Below the pieces are notes generated by a model. The model was not told the DNA's origin, made no database searches, and worked only from the letters and a program-made list of their open reading frames with translations. From the NCBI GenBank assembly GCA_000437275.1, contig FR899673.1, positions 19,217 to 55,189 of the forward strand: a stretch of 35,973 nt of DNA. Reading direction: 5' to 3'. Position numbers and translations under genes: made by a program. This stretch comes from Clostridium sp. CAG:411. GTDB taxonomy: Bacteria > Bacillota > Clostridia > Lachnospirales > Lachnospiraceae. Positions 24,060-32,088 of the stretch are shown here, in pieces (position 1 is the first letter of the stretch; each line of letters opens with the position of its first letter).

Positions 24060-25722
24060 AAGCCATTCCTCCTGTCACTAACTCCCTAAGGTAAATATTG
24101 ATGTTACCATTTTCCATACGGGAATTTACATATTTTAACCATTCCTCACTCTGGTCTGGATAATCCATATTTTCTGCAAAACTATGCCATCTGGTTTCTT
24201 TTCTGGCAAGCAAGTGTGCAATGACTACCCGACAGACTACCAAACGCTCTCTAATTTCATAAATTCGTAGCAGATCATCCATATCCTCTGCTGACAATTT
24301 CTTACAATCTTCCATCAAATTACAGATTTTTTCATCTGCCAACTTTAAGCGACTTTCATTATACTGATAGTCCGTGGAAATTCCACCTGCATACTCATCC
24401 ATGATTTTCTGCATACTTTCTTCCGCCTGTTCAATGGTAAGTAACGATTGTTTTTGTGTTAAATAGTTCTCATATTCCTGCTGCTTTTCTTTTGCTTTCA
24501 CAGCATCCTCTTCTGGAACTTCTTTATGTGTCTGCAAATAGTTCAAAATTGCCTCTGCTGCAATCTCCCCTTCTGCCAATGCACCTGTCACATATTTCTG
24601 TGGACATCCACCTGCCACATCTCCAGCAGCATAAAGACCATATACCGTTGTCTCTCTATTATTATCCACCCAATAACCGCTGGCAGTATGTCCGCCTACA
24701 ATATATGGTTCTGTTCCTTCTATTTCTACATTTTGCTGGGAAGGTCCCTGCCCTGCTTCCAGCCATTTCAAGGTCTGGCTAGGTGCCATATTTAAGTATG
24801 CCTTAAACAAATCCTTTTCCTGTTCGGAACTAATTCCTTTTGTACCAAGATAACATGGACCTCTACCTTCTCTATTTTCTGTAACCGTTCCATATAATCT
24901 CTGTGAAGTTGTAAGTCCATACTTGGTCTCGTAAACTTCCCCTTTGGCGTTTAACTGTTTTGCAGGCACTCCCTGTGCAATCGTACCTGTCGGAGCAATC
25001 GTATCTTTACAACGAAGTGCAATAAATCGCATCTCAAACGTTGTCATCTCCGCTCCTGCTAAGATTCCCATAGCATATCCTGCTCCTGTATTAAATGGCG
25101 GATACCACATCTTATGTCTGGAAAATCCAGGATTATTTGGACGATACAATCCAGCCGCCCCACCAGTGCTGCATAGCACTGCTTTTGCATAGATTTCATA
25201 AAATACCTGCTCATTTACATCAAAACCATATGCACCTTTTATCTGATTTTTTTCTACAATATAATCTGTAATATTCACATGATTTAAAACAGTTACATTT
25301 TCCTGTTTCTTTACTGCATCTGCAAGAATTGGTTTAATGTTTTCACCGTTAATCTTTATATTTCGATTTCCTCGTGTCACATATTTGTTATTTTCATCCT
25401 TTAAGATAACCAATCCCAACTTTTCCATATTTTCTGTTACTTCATTCAGACGTTCTGACATGGAAAGCAGTAAATCTTCTCTTACAATTCCTGCCCCATC
25501 TTTTTTACAATAATCTACGTAATCCTGCGGAACACGTCCTTCTGTAATATAAGCATTGATGGCATTTACACCTGCTGCCAAACAACCACTTCTTTTAATA
25601 TTCGCTTTTTCCGCAATAAGAACCTTTACATCCTTTTCTTTTCCCAAGGTAATTGCTGCATAGCAACCTGCGGTTCCACCACCAATAATCAACACATCGG
25701 TATGTATTTTTTTTGTTTCCAT
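24034..25722 (-). CDS. aprA: Adenylylsulfate reductase alpha subunit (AprA)
   Basis: FAD enzyme of the succinate dehydrogenase/fumarate reductase flavoprotein family that reduces APS to sulfite and AMP. The FAD-binding motif is LIIGGGTAGCYAA (11-23); AGVNAINAYI, the EMRFIALRCKDTIAPTG substrate-site segment and AAGDVAGGCPQKYVTGALAEG are AprA-type. The neighbouring aprB and cysDN confirm the assignment over fumarate reductase. At 562 residues it is about 100 shorter than dissimilatory AprA. It sits between the sulfate importer and ATP sulfurylase genes, which indicates use in assimilation. The start codon has a weak AGGTG site. Confidence 0.93.
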   Translation of the reverse strand: METKKIHTDVLIIGGGTAGCYAAITLGKEKDVKVLIAEKANIKRSGCLAAGVNAINAYITEGRVPQDYVDYCKKDGAGIVREDLLLSMSERLNEVTENMEKLGLVILKDENNKYVTRGNRNIKINGENIKPILADAVKKQENVTVLNHVNITDYIVEKNQIKGAYGFDVNEQVFYEIYAKAVLCSTGGAAGLYRPNNPGFSRHKMWYPPFNTGAGYAMGILAGAEMTTFEMRFIALRCKDTIAPTGTIAQGVPAKQLNAKGEVYETKYGLTTSQRLYGTVTENREGRGPCYLGTKGISSEQEKDLFKAYLNMAPSQTLKWLEAGQGPSQQNVEIEGTEPYIVGGHTASGYWVDNNRETTVYGLYAAGDVAGGCPQKYVTGALAEGEIAAEAILNYLQTHKEVPEEDAVKAKEKQQEYENYLTQKQSLLTIEQAEESMQKIMDEYAGGISTDYQYNESRLKLADEKICNLMEDCKKLSAEDMDDLLRIYEIRERLVVCRVVIAHLLARKETRWHSFAENMDYPDQSEEWLKYVNSRMENGNINIYLRELVTGGMAYEHTDSTR

Positions 25723-25750
25723 ATAGCACCTGCTTTCTTTGTAACTACAT

Positions 25751-26809
25751 TTATATAATTACAGAATCTTCATGTAAGGATTGATTCTCCAATAAATGTA
25801 CTCTCTTTCCTTCTGTGACTAACATACGATATACAAATACATCTACCTTTTCTCCCACAGTGACAGGCTGTAACTCTAAGGATCTTTTTGCTGAAAGCTT
25901 TTCTCCATTTACAGAAACCTGTACTTCTACGCTATCACCGCGAAATGACACTTCTGTGACAACACCCTCTGAGGCGGAACTTTTATATTTCTGTACTTCA
26001 TTCTTTTTCGTAACATTTACAAATTCCGGTCTGACAATTGCCTCTGTATAATTATCAATCGCTTCAAAAGAATGAAAAGACTGATAATCTTTTAAGAAGG
26101 ATGGCTGTCCAAAGAAGGATGCCACAAACGGGGTCTGTGGATTTTGATAAATCTCCAACGGCGTTCCCATTTGTTCGATACGTCCCTGATTAGTAATGAT
26201 AATCTCATCTGCCACTTCAATGGCTTCATCCTGGTCATGGGTAACGAAAATACTTGTAATTCCAAGTTTTTCTATCATTTCTTTCAACCAGCTTCTAAGC
26301 TCCAATCTTACCTTTGCATCAATCGCAGCAAACGGTTCATCCAGTAATAATAAGTGTGGATTTGGTGCTAATGCTCTGGCAAAAGCTACTCTCTGTCGCT
26401 GTCCACCGGAAAGCTGACTTGGATAACGTTTTTCCAATCCTTCCAACCCTACTAATTTTAGCAACTCTCGTACACGTTCATCAATATATTTTTTATTTTC
26501 TTTTTTTACTCGAAGTCCAAATGCCACATTTTCATAGATTGTCATATGACGAAATAAGGCATAATTCTGAAACACAAATCCAATTCCACGCTGACTTGCC
26601 GGTATCTCATTTACTACCTGTCCATCTATAATAATTTCTCCAAAATCAGGTGTTTCCAATCCCGCAATCATTCGAAGTATTGTTGTCTTTCCACTTCCAC
26701 TGGGACCTAACAAACCAATCAACTTCCCTTTTTCCACACCAAAATTGATAGACTTAGAAGCTTTGAAATCCCCGTAGGATTTGTTGATATCTTTTAATTC
26801 TACATACAT
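25751..26809 (-). CDS. cysA: Sulfate ABC transporter ATP-binding protein (CysA)
   Basis: ATPase of the sulfate/thiosulfate importer. Residues 1-240 form the ABC domain: GPSGSGKTT (Walker A), QNYALFRHMTIYENVAFGLR (Q-loop), LSGGQRQRVAFARAL (signature), LLLLDEPFAAIDAKVR (Walker B/D-loop) and FVTHDQDEA (H-loop). The rest is a regulatory TOBE-like domain with EAIVRPEFV and GVVTEVSFRGDSVEVQV. Length (352) is standard. AAGGAG lies 8 nt before the ATG. It follows cysW by 15 nt and precedes aprA by 28 nt. Confidence 0.95.
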   Translation of the reverse strand: MYVELKDINKSYGDFKASKSINFGVEKGKLIGLLGPSGSGKTTILRMIAGLETPDFGEIIIDGQVVNEIPASQRGIGFVFQNYALFRHMTIYENVAFGLRVKKENKKYIDERVRELLKLVGLEGLEKRYPSQLSGGQRQRVAFARALAPNPHLLLLDEPFAAIDAKVRLELRSWLKEMIEKLGITSIFVTHDQDEAIEVADEIIITNQGRIEQMGTPLEIYQNPQTPFVASFFGQPSFLKDYQSFHSFEAIDNYTEAIVRPEFVNVTKKNEVQKYKSSASEGVVTEVSFRGDSVEVQVSVNGEKLSAKRSLELQPVTVGEKVDVFVYRMLVTEGKRVHLLENQSLHEDSVII

Positions 26810-26824
26810 AATTTTTTCTCCTTC

Positions 26825-27652
26825 CTACGATTCGTATTCCTTTTTTCCTCTGCTCTCTAACACACTTCGAACAACCAAAATAAAGATAGCTAACACCACC
26901 AAAATGGAGGATACTGCAAATGCCGGAATATACTGAAATTCATTAAACAAAATTTCTATATGTAATGGCAATGTATTGGTTCGTCCACGTAAATGTCCCG
27001 ATAAAACAGATACCGCACCAAACTCACCCATGGCTCTTGCCGTACACAATACAATCCCATAAAGCAATGCCCATTTTACATGTGGAAAAGTGATCCTGCG
27101 AAAAATTGTCCAACCATTTGCTCCCATCAAAGCGGCTGCTTCTTCTTCATCTTTTCCCTGTGCTTCCATAATCGGTATCAGTTCTCTAGAGATAAACGGA
27201 AATGTTACGAAAATCGTAGCTAAAATAATACCAGGTACTGCAAATACCACTTTTATATGGATAGCTTTCAACCAATCATATAAAATACTTCTTCGTCCAA
27301 ACAGCAGAATGAAAATCAAACCTGCAATAATTGGAGATACAGTTACGGGAACATCTATCAATGTAGTCAATATCTTTTTCCATTTAAAATCAAACTTCGT
27401 TACTGCAAAAGATGCGAATAATCCAAAAATAGTATTTAATATTACTGCACACAAGGTCGCTTCCAAGGTAAGAAGTAATGCCCGAATGGTATACTCATCT
27501 GCAACCGCTGACATATAAGCTGCAATGCCACCTCGAAATGCCTGTACCAGAACAACAACCAATGGAAGCAGTAACATGATACCTAAAAATAAGATAGTGA
27601 TGCCAATTAAAACCCATTTTGTAATTGCTGCATTTCGTTCTTCTTTTTTCAT
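26825..27652 (-). CDS. cysW: Sulfate ABC transporter permease (CysW)
   Basis: Second membrane subunit of the sulfate importer, with six predicted helices. The EAA-loop that docks on CysA is EEEAAALMGANGWTIFRRITFPHVKWAL, and the end of the domain reads GEFGAVSVLSGHLRGRTNTLPLHIE, typical of CysW. An ATG at 27667 would add five residues and overlap cysT, but that ATG is part of the ribosome binding site itself. GGAGG then lies 8 nt before the ATG at 27652, giving 275 residues; the cysT stop TAG is one base upstream, so translation is coupled. Confidence 0.95.
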   Translation of the reverse strand: MKKEERNAAITKWVLIGITILFLGIMLLLPLVVVLVQAFRGGIAAYMSAVADEYTIRALLLTLEATLCAVILNTIFGLFASFAVTKFDFKWKKILTTLIDVPVTVSPIIAGLIFILLFGRRSILYDWLKAIHIKVVFAVPGIILATIFVTFPFISRELIPIMEAQGKDEEEAAALMGANGWTIFRRITFPHVKWALLYGIVLCTARAMGEFGAVSVLSGHLRGRTNTLPLHIEILFNEFQYIPAFAVSSILVVLAIFILVVRSVLESRGKKEYES

Positions 27653-27653
27653 G

Positions 27654-28481
27654 CTAATTTCCTCCATTTAGTATCTTTGCATTTCTTGCCTGTACCATAT
27701 TATTTATAAACAATACGACAAACGCAACTACCAACATAACTAGTGAAATCGCAGTAGCACTTTCATAGTCAAACTCCTGTAGTTTTGACATAACTACCAA
27801 AGGAGCAATTTCTGTCTCATAAGGCTTATTTCCTGCAATAAACACAACGCTTCCGTACTCTCCCAAGCATCGTCCGAACGCCAGACCAAACCCCGTAAAG
27901 AGCGTTGGTAACAATTCTGGGAAAATGACTTTCCAAAAGATACGACTTCTTCTAGCACCAAGTACCCCTGCTGCTTCCTCATAGGATGGGTCCAGTTTTT
28001 CAAGAACTGGCTGTACGGCTCTTACTACAAACGGTATTCCCACGAAAACCAAAGCCACAATAATACCTATTCTTGTATATGCAATATGTATTCCAAACCT
28101 TGCAAACAAGCTTCCAACCCAACCCTCATCTGCAGTCAGATAAGTAAGTGCCATACCTGCTACCGCAGTAGGAAGCGCAAATGGTAACTCAATCATACCA
28201 TCTATAATCTTTTTTCCTGGAAATTCATATCTTACTAATACCCAGGCAATAATCATTCCCATAACTGCATTGATCAAAGATGCAATAAATGCAGTCATCA
28301 AACTCACATAGAAGCTTGCCAGCACTCTTTTTCTCGTAATAATCTCAATAAACTCACCAATGCTAAGTTTTGTCACATTCATAAGTAGACACGCTAATGG
28401 TATCAACACAATAAAACTTACCATCGTCAATGTCACACCAATGGATAATCCAAATCCCGGTATTACTCTTTTTTGCTTCAA
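27654..28481 (-). CDS. cysT: Sulfate ABC transporter permease (CysT/CysU)
   Basis: First membrane subunit of the sulfate importer (275 residues, six predicted helices). The family segments are ELPFALPTAVAGMALTYL, the EAA-loop SYEEAAGVLGARRSRIFWKVIFPELLP, and GFGLAFGRCLGEYGSVVFIAGNKP. It starts at TTG, supported by GGGAGG 8 nt upstream; there is no nearby in-frame ATG in a better position. It lies 20 nt after the binding-protein gene. Confidence 0.95.
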   Translation of the reverse strand: MKQKRVIPGFGLSIGVTLTMVSFIVLIPLACLLMNVTKLSIGEFIEIITRKRVLASFYVSLMTAFIASLINAVMGMIIAWVLVRYEFPGKKIIDGMIELPFALPTAVAGMALTYLTADEGWVGSLFARFGIHIAYTRIGIIVALVFVGIPFVVRAVQPVLEKLDPSYEEAAGVLGARRSRIFWKVIFPELLPTLFTGFGLAFGRCLGEYGSVVFIAGNKPYETEIAPLVVMSKLQEFDYESATAISLVMLVVAFVVLFINNMVQARNAKILNGGN

Positions 28482-28501
28482 TGTGATTTCCTCCCTTTTA
28501 T

Positions 28502-29512
28502 TTATTCGTATATCTGATCGAATATCGCTCCATCTGAAAAATGCTTTTTATAAACAGCATCCCATCCACCAAAATCATCAATGGTTTTTAATTGCATCGA
28601 AAGATCAAATACATCTTTATATTTTTCCAACACTTTTTCATTGGTTGGACGATAGTAATTTTTTGCTGCAATTTCCTGTGCATCTTCTGTATATAAATAA
28701 TCTAAATAAGCTGTAGCAACTTCTCTTGTATCTCTATAGTCTACCACATCATCTACCACAGCTACAGAAGGCTGTGCCAACATACTGATGCTTGGTGAGA
28801 TAATTTCATATTCATCTGGGAAATCTCGAATAGAAAGATACGCTTCGTTTTCCCATGCAATCAACACATCTCCCTGTTTATTCTCAATAAAAGAAGTTGT
28901 GGCTGCTCTCGCTCCCGAATCAAGCACTAAAACATTGGAATAAATCTTTTTCAAAAGCTCTTCTGCTTTTGTTTCATCTCCATACTTCTCCATAGCATAC
29001 GCCCAGGCTGCCATGTAATTCCATCTGGCACCTCCAGAAGTCTTTGGGTTTGGTGTAATGACTCCTACCCCATCTTTTGCTAAATCATCCCAGTCCTTAA
29101 TCTGCTTTGGATTTCCTTTTCGCACTACAAATACAATAGTAGAAGTATATGGTGCGCTATCCTTTTTAAACTGCTTTTTCCAATCTTTTCGAATAAGACC
29201 TTCCTTGGCAATTGCATCAATATCATACTCTAATGCCAAAGTTACTACATCCGCTTCCAGTCCATTTGACACCTCTAATGCCTGTTTTCCAGAACCTCCA
29301 TGGGACTGAATCACTTCTACATTTTGCCCCGTCTGCTTTTTCCAATAGTCTGCAAACAGTTTATTGTATTCTTCATAAAATTCTCTTGTAGGGTCATAGG
29401 AAACATTCACAATACTAACGATCTTTTGTCCTGCTTTAGAACCACATCCAACCAGCATCGTTGCCATAACTGCTATCAAAAGTAGTCTAACTCCTATTAC
29501 ATGTTTTTTCAT
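28502..29512 (-). CDS. sbp: Sulfate-binding lipoprotein of the ABC importer
   Basis: Captures sulfate or thiosulfate outside the membrane and passes it to CysTW. The N-terminus is a lipoprotein signal (MKKHVIGVRLLLIAVMATML, then VGC), as expected for a Gram-positive binding protein. Mature signatures are NVSYDPTREFYEEYN, QSHGGSGKQALEV, NPKTSGGARWNYMAAWAYA and SAVVDDVVDYR-like C-terminal sequence before YLYTEDAQEIAAKNYYRP. A GTG at 29524 adds four residues, but AAGGA abuts it; the ATG at 29512 is preferred. This is the first gene of the operon, behind a strong promoter. Confidence 0.94.
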   Translation of the reverse strand: MKKHVIGVRLLLIAVMATMLVGCGSKAGQKIVSIVNVSYDPTREFYEEYNKLFADYWKKQTGQNVEVIQSHGGSGKQALEVSNGLEADVVTLALEYDIDAIAKEGLIRKDWKKQFKKDSAPYTSTIVFVVRKGNPKQIKDWDDLAKDGVGVITPNPKTSGGARWNYMAAWAYAMEKYGDETKAEELLKKIYSNVLVLDSGARAATTSFIENKQGDVLIAWENEAYLSIRDFPDEYEIISPSISMLAQPSVAVVDDVVDYRDTREVATAYLDYLYTEDAQEIAAKNYYRPTNEKVLEKYKDVFDLSMQLKTIDDFGGWDAVYKKHFSDGAIFDQIYE

Positions 29513-29639
29513 CCTGTTAGTCACATCCTTTTGTCTCTTTTATCTATTCTTTTCCTGTCACATACGCTTTTGAAATGCCTTTAAATCCAATCGATTCCAT
29601 CTACGCATTTTCAAAATCATATTATTCATACCTTTTTTA

Positions 29640-29676
29640 TAGGAATTATATTATACCACTTTACTAGGAATGTCAA
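29640..29676 (-). promoter_or_regulatory. Sulfate operon promoter with paired TAGGAAT motifs
   Basis: On the minus strand a perfect TTGACA (29671-29676) is followed 15 nt later by TATAAT (29650-29655); an overlapping TAATAT gives 17-nt spacing. On the plus strand TAGGAAT occurs at 29640-29646 and 29665-29671, 25 bp apart and flanking the -10 box, a plausible operator for a sulfur regulator such as a CymR-like Rrf2 protein (inference). The leader to sbp is about 130 nt, with no recognised riboswitch. Confidence 0.7.
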
Positions 29677-29727
29677 GGAAATTTTTTCAAAAAAGAAAAA
29701 AAGTTAGCAGGTTATGGATGGAACAGG

Positions 29728-29774
29728 AAAAGGGTTATACTACAGGAAAACCTATCCTATAATATAACCCTTTT
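29728..29774 (-). terminator. Terminator between sulfite reductase and the sulfate operon
   Basis: A perfect 12-bp stem AAAAGGGTTATA (29728-29739) with TATAACCCTTTT (29763-29774) flanked by A's and T's, with a 23-nt loop. It can work on both strands. The remaining bases 29775-29911, up to the sulfite reductase stop, hold nothing else I can identify. Confidence 0.75.
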
Positions 29775-29911
29775 ACATATGCCATGATGCAAACATAAAC
29801 GCCTAAAGCCCAATATACGTGTGTAACATAACTTTATCACTTACTCCCCGTCCAACACTATCCTATTTCAGTCAAACGGATATTCGCAATCCGCTCCGCT
29901 ACTTAATCGTG

Positions 29912-31465
29912 TTAGATAAATTCCTTTGCGATTTCTTTTACTTTTTCTGGATTCTTTTGATAGAATGTTTCATAATCTGTTCCAGCCTCTACAACAGTCT
30001 TTCCCAGTTTCACAAAAAACTCTGGAATATCTTTTGTATACATCGCACCAATTTCTTCTCCCATTGTTTCCTGTCCCTGTAAATCACTACCATTTAGATA
30101 CAAGGTAAATGCATCCTGTGGGCCGTCTGCCGATGGCTTCTTTCCCCCACGAAGCCCAATTAAAGCAGTCTGATGTGCTGCACAGGAAGATGGACATCCT
30201 GAAATATGAATTTCCGGCAATGCATCATCTGGAAAATCTTCTTTTCTTACGCGCTCTATACATTTCTGTAACATAATCTGTGACTTTCCAATTCCCACCT
30301 GGCAAACATCTGCTCCAATACATGCTGTGGAATGTTCAAAGGTATTTGTTGCGGAATCTTTTGTAATATCCAAAACCTTCTTTGCCTCTTCCATAGTCAA
30401 ATTGATAATATAAATTCCTTCATCTGGAGCTATTCTTACGCTAACTGCATCCATATCCTTGATGGTGTTATATAATTTATGAAACAAAGAAACATCTGGT
30501 GTGCCACCGATTGGATAATAGGACACGGCATAAAGCCCTTCCTGTTTTTGCGCGATTACTCTTTTATTTTCTGCTAAGAACGCTTCTTTTCCTTCTGTAC
30601 TTCCAGTCTTTGTAATTTCAATCGGCTGTACTTCTACATCTAAGGAAAGCTTGTCCAGATTTTCTGCAAGTTTTTCTGCAAATGCTTTCTGTAATCCTTC
30701 TACGCCCATGGTATCCTGTAAAAATCGAGTTCTGGATGCACCTCTTTGTTTATAATTCCCATGTTCCTTAAATACATCCACCATCGTCTGTAAACAATAT
30801 AATACTTTTTTTGGTTCAATATCTTCTACAACCTTTACACCGAATTTAGGCTTAACTCCTAAGCCACCTGCACAGTATACCTCAAACATGCCATTCTTTT
30901 TTGCCACAAATCCTAAATCACGAAAAGTTGCATGTGTTTTATTTTGTACCCCATTTGAAAAGGCAACTTTTAATTTTCTTGGCAGTTTTAATCCTTTCAT
31001 TAACCCAAGTGCATATTCTCCAGCCGCTTTTGCATAAGGCATAACATCAAAGGCTTCTCCCTGTTCCACACCAGATAATGGTGCACACATCGTATTTCTT
31101 GGAAAATCTCCACCGCCACCTCTTGTAATAATATCATGGTCAATGGCTTCCTCAATCAAAGAACAGACCGCTTCACAAGATAAATTATGTAATTGTACGG
31201 TCTGACAAGTGGTAAAATGTGCCTTGTCTATCTTATACTTCTCAATACTATCTGCAATAAATTTTAACTTATCTTTGTCTAAATCTCCTGCTGTCATACG
31301 CAAACGAAGCATACTTGCACTGGCTCCTCTTTGTGCATAACTACCATAATAACCAGAAAATCCTTTATACTCTGCTACTGGCACCTCACCCTTGTAAAAA
31401 GCTTTTGTTTTTTCTTTAAATGCCTTTAGTTCTTCCCGATATTCTTCTCTTAATTCCTGTGTCAT
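29912..31465 (-). CDS. Siroheme/[4Fe-4S] sulfite (or nitrite) reductase, ferredoxin type
   Basis: A 517-residue enzyme of the nitrite/sulfite reductase family, six-electron reduction at a coupled siroheme-[4Fe-4S] centre. The cluster ligands are two pairs: CIGADVC (C-x5-C) and SGCPSSC (C-x3-C), in the C-terminal third. Two ferredoxin-like half-domains are visible, the first starting with GFSGYYGSYAQRGASASMLRLRM and RGGGGDFPRNTM. Sulfite rather than nitrite is inferred as substrate because the gene lies just before the sulfate operon and no nitrate genes are present. AAAGGAG supports the ATG. A TATACT -10 box lies at 31566-31571 with a poor -35, so it has its own promoter. No siroheme synthesis genes are in view. 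Confidence 0.9.
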   Translation of the reverse strand: MTQELREEYREELKAFKEKTKAFYKGEVPVAEYKGFSGYYGSYAQRGASASMLRLRMTAGDLDKDKLKFIADSIEKYKIDKAHFTTCQTVQLHNLSCEAVCSLIEEAIDHDIITRGGGGDFPRNTMCAPLSGVEQGEAFDVMPYAKAAGEYALGLMKGLKLPRKLKVAFSNGVQNKTHATFRDLGFVAKKNGMFEVYCAGGLGVKPKFGVKVVEDIEPKKVLYCLQTMVDVFKEHGNYKQRGASRTRFLQDTMGVEGLQKAFAEKLAENLDKLSLDVEVQPIEITKTGSTEGKEAFLAENKRVIAQKQEGLYAVSYYPIGGTPDVSLFHKLYNTIKDMDAVSVRIAPDEGIYIINLTMEEAKKVLDITKDSATNTFEHSTACIGADVCQVGIGKSQIMLQKCIERVRKEDFPDDALPEIHISGCPSSCAAHQTALIGLRGGKKPSADGPQDAFTLYLNGSDLQGQETMGEEIGAMYTKDIPEFFVKLGKTVVEAGTDYETFYQKNPEKVKEIAKEFI

Positions 31466-31602
31466 AACAAACTCCTTTCAATTTCTATTTTGTATAGATA
31501 CCTGCAAGTTTTTCTTTCTAATCATTCACACAGATATCCATTTTATTTTCCTACGCTTTTACTAGAGTATAGCATATTCAAGCATAAAAAAACACCTTTT
31601 TA

Positions 31603-31632
31603 TTGACTTTTTTCCGTTTTTCTTTCTATACT
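31603..31632 (+). promoter_or_regulatory. Predicted promoter of the DUF3783 gene
   Basis: TTGACT (31603-31608), 18-nt spacer, TATACT (31627-31632). The leader has a small GTATCG/CGATAC hairpin (31644-31669) and then a run of A's. Confidence 0.6.
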
Positions 31633-31697
31633 ATAAATGCAAAGTATCGCTCCATCAAATGAACGATACGAAAAAAAATATGGTAAGGAGATTTTAT

Positions 31698-32075
31698 ATG
31701 GAATCAAAAAGTATGATACTTCTTTTTCAAATAGAACCAACGAAAGCAAGACAAATCCAACAACTTTGTACCGCTTTACACATCAAATGTAAAATGGTTG
31801 CACCACATGATTACGAACAATCACTTGGATACCTTGCAGATATATCTGGATTCAAAAAAAGAAAGGTCCTTCCTTTCGGAAATCCCTTTCCCTCTGAAAT
31901 GCTTGTTTTTTCTGGCATTCCACAACCACTTTTCGATCAATTTTTAGAAAAATATAAACAAAGTCTTATAGCGCCAACACCATTAAAAGCCATTTTGACC
32001 ATCCATAATATTTCTTGGACACCACGACAGTTATTCACAGAATTACAAAAGGAACATGCAAAATTCCATCCGTAA
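31698..32075 (+). CDS. DUF3783 domain protein
   Basis: A 125-residue protein of unknown function. It matches the small clostridial family I know as DUF3783: an N-terminal ILLFQIEPTKARQIQQLC strand-helix unit, GYLADISGF, then the conserved EMLVFSGIPQPLFDQFLEKYKQ and LKAILTIHNISWTPRQLFTELQKEHAKF. The fold is probably alpha/beta; no catalytic motif is evident. The frame extends to 31659, but AAGGAG 7 nt before the ATG at 31698 selects the shorter form. It is monocistronic and converges on the methionine gene with only 13 nt between stop codons. Confidence 0.75.
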   Translation: MESKSMILLFQIEPTKARQIQQLCTALHIKCKMVAPHDYEQSLGYLADISGFKKRKVLPFGNPFPSEMLVFSGIPQPLFDQFLEKYKQSLIAPTPLKAILTIHNISWTPRQLFTELQKEHAKFHP

Positions 32076-32088
32076 ATCCGCTGGCTTT

